The translations under genes were made by a program, and so were the position numbers. DNA of 8,748 nucleotides from Elusimicrobia bacterium RBG_16_66_12. Its GTDB lineage: Bacteria > Elusimicrobiota > Elusimicrobia > UBA1565 > UBA9628. The notes beneath the pieces were generated by a model, which saw only the letters and a program-made list of their open reading frames with translations, was not told the DNA's origin and did no database searches. The number at the start of each line of letters is the position of its first letter. Within the stretch, counting starts at the first letter, position 1. The stretch lies in assembly GCA_001800005.1 (NCBI GenBank), contig MGUL01000058.1, positions 1 through 8,748 of the forward strand, read 5' to 3'. Positions 7,031 through 8,748 of this stretch are shown here, one piece after another.

Positions 7031-7712
7031 ATTCTCCGCGGGGCCGCGCTCCCCTCGGTTGCGCGGCTGGAGCGCCCGAGCGGAACCGGTCGATGAGGTG
7101 GGATTTGAGGGTCAGGCCGATGATCTTCAGATCCGTCGCGAGCGATTGCGCCCGTATGTACTCCAGCTGCAGACGGCGTTTCTCGGGCCAGATCTCCGTG
7201 AGGTATGTGCGGTGAGGATCCGTGCTGCCTTCCAGACGCTTCCCCTCATCGCGGATCCACAGCGTGGCCCAATCGGTGATTCCGGGCCGCACTGACAGCA
7301 CTGCCTGCCGTTCGTCCTCCGGATACAGCGCCACCACGTCGGGAACTTCGGGCCGGGGGCCCACGATGCTCATCTGCCCGAGGAGCACGTTGATGAACTG
7401 CGGGAGCTCATCGAGATTCAGGCGGCGAAGGATCCTGCCGATCCGCGTGATGCGGGGGTCGCCGGCGGCGGTGGACGGTGGCCCGATCCGGTCGGCGTCG
7501 GCCACCATGGTGCGGAACTTGAACATGCGGAAAGGCTCCCCGGATCGGCCGATCCGCACGGCCCGGTAGAACGCGGGCCCGGAGGAATCCTGCCTGATCA
7601 GCACAGCGATAGCTGCAAAGAGGGGGAGCAGGACCACCAGCGCGGCGAGGGAGACCAGGACATCGAACACACGCTTCAGCATCCAGGGCGCTCCCCTGCC
7701 CCGCTCACGCAT
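7029..7712 (-). CDS. Small monotopic phosphoglycosyltransferase (bacterial sugar transferase, PglC/WcaJ catalytic-domain type)
   Basis: Likely transfers a sugar-1-phosphate from an NDP-sugar to undecaprenyl phosphate, the first membrane-committed step of glycan assembly. The 227-residue product is the short form, lacking the extra N-terminal helices of WcaJ/WbaP. One hydrophobic segment (about residues 15-39) contains a proline (about 30), as in the re-entrant helix of this superfamily. The catalytic domain has FYRAVRIGRSGEPFRMFKFRTM (about 48-69, written here only as a landmark: RIG, FKFRTM), DPRITRIG (about 85-92), and the Asp-Glu dyad in LDELPQFINVL (Asp101, Glu102), followed by GQMSIVGPRPE. 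The C-terminal tail is rich in Pro, Arg and Gly. The start is uncertain. ATG at 7712 overlaps the upstream stop by 8 bases, whereas ATG at 7682 gives the family-typical N-terminus MLKRVFD and has a better ribosome-binding site. A 217-residue protein is therefore quite possible. Function is confident; the sugar is unknown. Confidence 0.93.
   Translation of the reverse strand: MRERGRGAPWMLKRVFDVLVSLAALVVLLPLFAAIAVLIRQDSSGPAFYRAVRIGRSGEPFRMFKFRTMVADADRIGPPSTAAGDPRITRIGRILRRLNLDELPQFINVLLGQMSIVGPRPEVPDVVALYPEDERQAVLSVRPGITDWATLWIRDEGKRLEGSTDPHRTYLTEIWPEKRRLQLEYIRAQSLATDLKIIGLTLKSHLIDRFRSGAPAAQPRGARPRGE
7691..7696 (-). promoter_or_regulatory. Ribosome-binding site favouring the internal start of the sugar transferase
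   Basis: The minus-strand sequence GGGGAG lies 8 bases upstream of an ATG at 7682-7680. That ATG begins MLKRVFD, the usual N-terminus of small phosphoglycosyltransferases. The upstream ATG at 7712 is preceded only by G/C-rich sequence without a GGAG-type core. This supports a start at 7682, but coupling to the overlapping upstream stop could still make 7712 work. Confidence 0.45.
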
Positions 7713-8736
7713 ACCGGCCCCGCCGGCCCTGCCACCGCACCCCCGGTAGCCCCAACAGTACGAGGCCCCACGCCGCGCCTAGCCCATGGGCCAAGTGCCG
7801 GATGGCAAAGGCGAGGAAGGCCGCCGGCGCGAGCCTGGGGTCGCGCTCTCGGATCGCAACATGGAGCGATGCCGCCGCAGTCACGAGGAGATACAGGGCA
7901 ACCGCTCCCGCGAGGAGTCCCCGGGCCTGCCGCCAGACCACGCTCACCACGCCCAGCGCTGCCAGACTCGTCACGAACCCCAGCGGCACCCAGTGCCGCC
8001 ACGACCACCCGCGGCTGCGGAACTTGAGCACATACGTGGCCCAGACTCCATCGGCGAAATTGTGCCGCCAGAACGACCGCAGATCGCCGTCGGCATGGTA
8101 TCGCACGACGATGTCAGGGACCAGCAGGATCCGGCCACCGGCCGCCCGGAGCCGGGCATTGAAATCCAGATCGGAGCTGCCCGCCAGCGCTTCATTCCAT
8201 GGACCGATCCTCTCGAACACCTCCCGCTTGTAGCATCCGAAGAGGGCCGTGTCCGCCCAACGGGGAGTCCGTGCCCCCACCTTGACGTACGCTGTGCCGG
8301 AGCCGAACGGGTGCGCCAGGACGCAGGCGATGGCCCGGGCCGTCGGGGTTTCTGCCGCTGATGCGATCCGGGCCACGCCCCCCACATTGTCTGCCCCCGA
8401 GGCCAGCGAATGCCTCACGCACTCGCTGATGTAGTTCGGCGGACAATCCGAGTGTGCGTCCATCTTGAGGACCAGCACGCCCCGCGCATGCGCGAACGCC
8501 AGGTTCATCCCGGCCGGGATCGTCCGCTTCGGATTGGCCAGCGCTCGGATGCAGTCGTAGCGGCGCGCATACTCCTCCACGACGGCGCGGGTGCCGTCCG
8601 TGCTCATGCCGTCAACGACCAGAACCTCCATGCGCGCTCGTGGGTAGTCGCTGGCCAGGACGCTATCCAGGCAGCGGCCGATGGACCGCTCCTCATCACG
8701 GCACAGTACCACGACGGTCACGAATGGGTCGCTCAT
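7705..8736 (-). CDS. Family 2 glycosyltransferase with C-terminal membrane helices (ExoA-like)
   Basis: Probable inverting glycosyltransferase that adds a sugar from an NDP-sugar to a lipid-linked glycan at the inner face of the cytoplasmic membrane. The 343-residue product opens with a GT-A strand (FVTVVVLCRDEE, about residues 5-16). It has the nucleotide-binding Asp in VVDGMSTDGT (about 40-49), a metal-site variant MDAH (about 92-95) in place of a plain DxD, and the acceptor/catalytic region SSDLDFNARLRAAGG (about 187-201). Three hydrophobic stretches follow (about 249-267, 272-292 and 303-330), so the C-terminus is probably membrane embedded. The MDAH motif followed by PPNYI resembles ExoA-type succinoglycan glycosyltransferases, but donor and acceptor cannot be read from sequence. 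The start is ATG in an ATGA context only 12 bases from the window edge. The stop overlaps the next gene by 8 bases if that gene uses its upstream start. The family call is firm; the specificity is unknown. Confidence 0.92.
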   Translation of the reverse strand: MSDPFVTVVVLCRDEERSIGRCLDSVLASDYPRARMEVLVVDGMSTDGTRAVVEEYARRYDCIRALANPKRTIPAGMNLAFAHARGVLVLKMDAHSDCPPNYISECVRHSLASGADNVGGVARIASAAETPTARAIACVLAHPFGSGTAYVKVGARTPRWADTALFGCYKREVFERIGPWNEALAGSSDLDFNARLRAAGGRILLVPDIVVRYHADGDLRSFWRHNFADGVWATYVLKFRSRGWSWRHWVPLGFVTSLAALGVVSVVWRQARGLLAGAVALYLLVTAAASLHVAIRERDPRLAPAAFLAFAIRHLAHGLGAAWGLVLLGLPGVRWQGRRGRYA

Positions 8737-8748
8737 CCCGGTATCCCG

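Noticed and set aside
1..8748. CRISPR arrays, tRNA/rRNA genes, insertion sequences, attachment sites or long repeats
   Set aside because: None was seen. The window is covered almost end to end by minus-strand coding sequence, with no repeat arrays or transposase motifs.

Overview
The window is one tightly packed, single-direction gene cluster. Every supported gene lies on the minus strand, so transcription runs from high to low coordinates. The base composition is GC-rich, with strong G/C bias at third codon positions and frequent GTG starts. This fits a high-GC environmental bacterium. I cannot place it in a phylum from this window. The genes are typical of a cell-surface polysaccharide locus (O-antigen, capsule or exopolysaccharide). 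No flippase, polymerase or ABC exporter is visible, so the locus must extend beyond the window.

In transcription order the genes are: a family 2 glycosyltransferase with C-terminal membrane helices (8736-7705); a small monotopic sugar-phosphate transferase that would start glycan assembly on a lipid carrier (7712-7029); the N-terminal and C-terminal halves of a split, divergent transketolase (7018-6182 and 6185-5265); a DegT/DnrJ/EryC1/StrS sugar aminotransferase (5268-4165); a fold-type I amino acid/2-oxo acid aminotransferase (4155-2923); a class I SAM-dependent methyltransferase (2926-2153); a long FlaA1/PglF/WbpM-type membrane NDP-sugar 4,6-dehydratase (2156-267); and the first 90 codons of a sugar-1-phosphate nucleotidyltransferase that runs off the left edge (270-1).

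Almost every junction is a 4-base ATGA or GTGA stop/start overlap, and the widest gap is 10 bases. There is no room for an internal promoter or terminator and none was seen. The set reads as one polycistronic, translationally coupled operon.

A reasonable reading (inference) is as follows. The nucleotidyltransferase and dehydratase make an activated 4-keto sugar. The DegT enzyme converts a keto group to an amine, and the methyltransferase may methylate the product. The phosphoglycosyltransferase loads the first sugar on a polyprenyl carrier and the GT2 enzyme extends the chain. The split transketolase and the amino-acid-type aminotransferase are not needed for an ordinary amino sugar. They are the most interesting part of the window and may build an unusual sugar or a non-sugar decoration.
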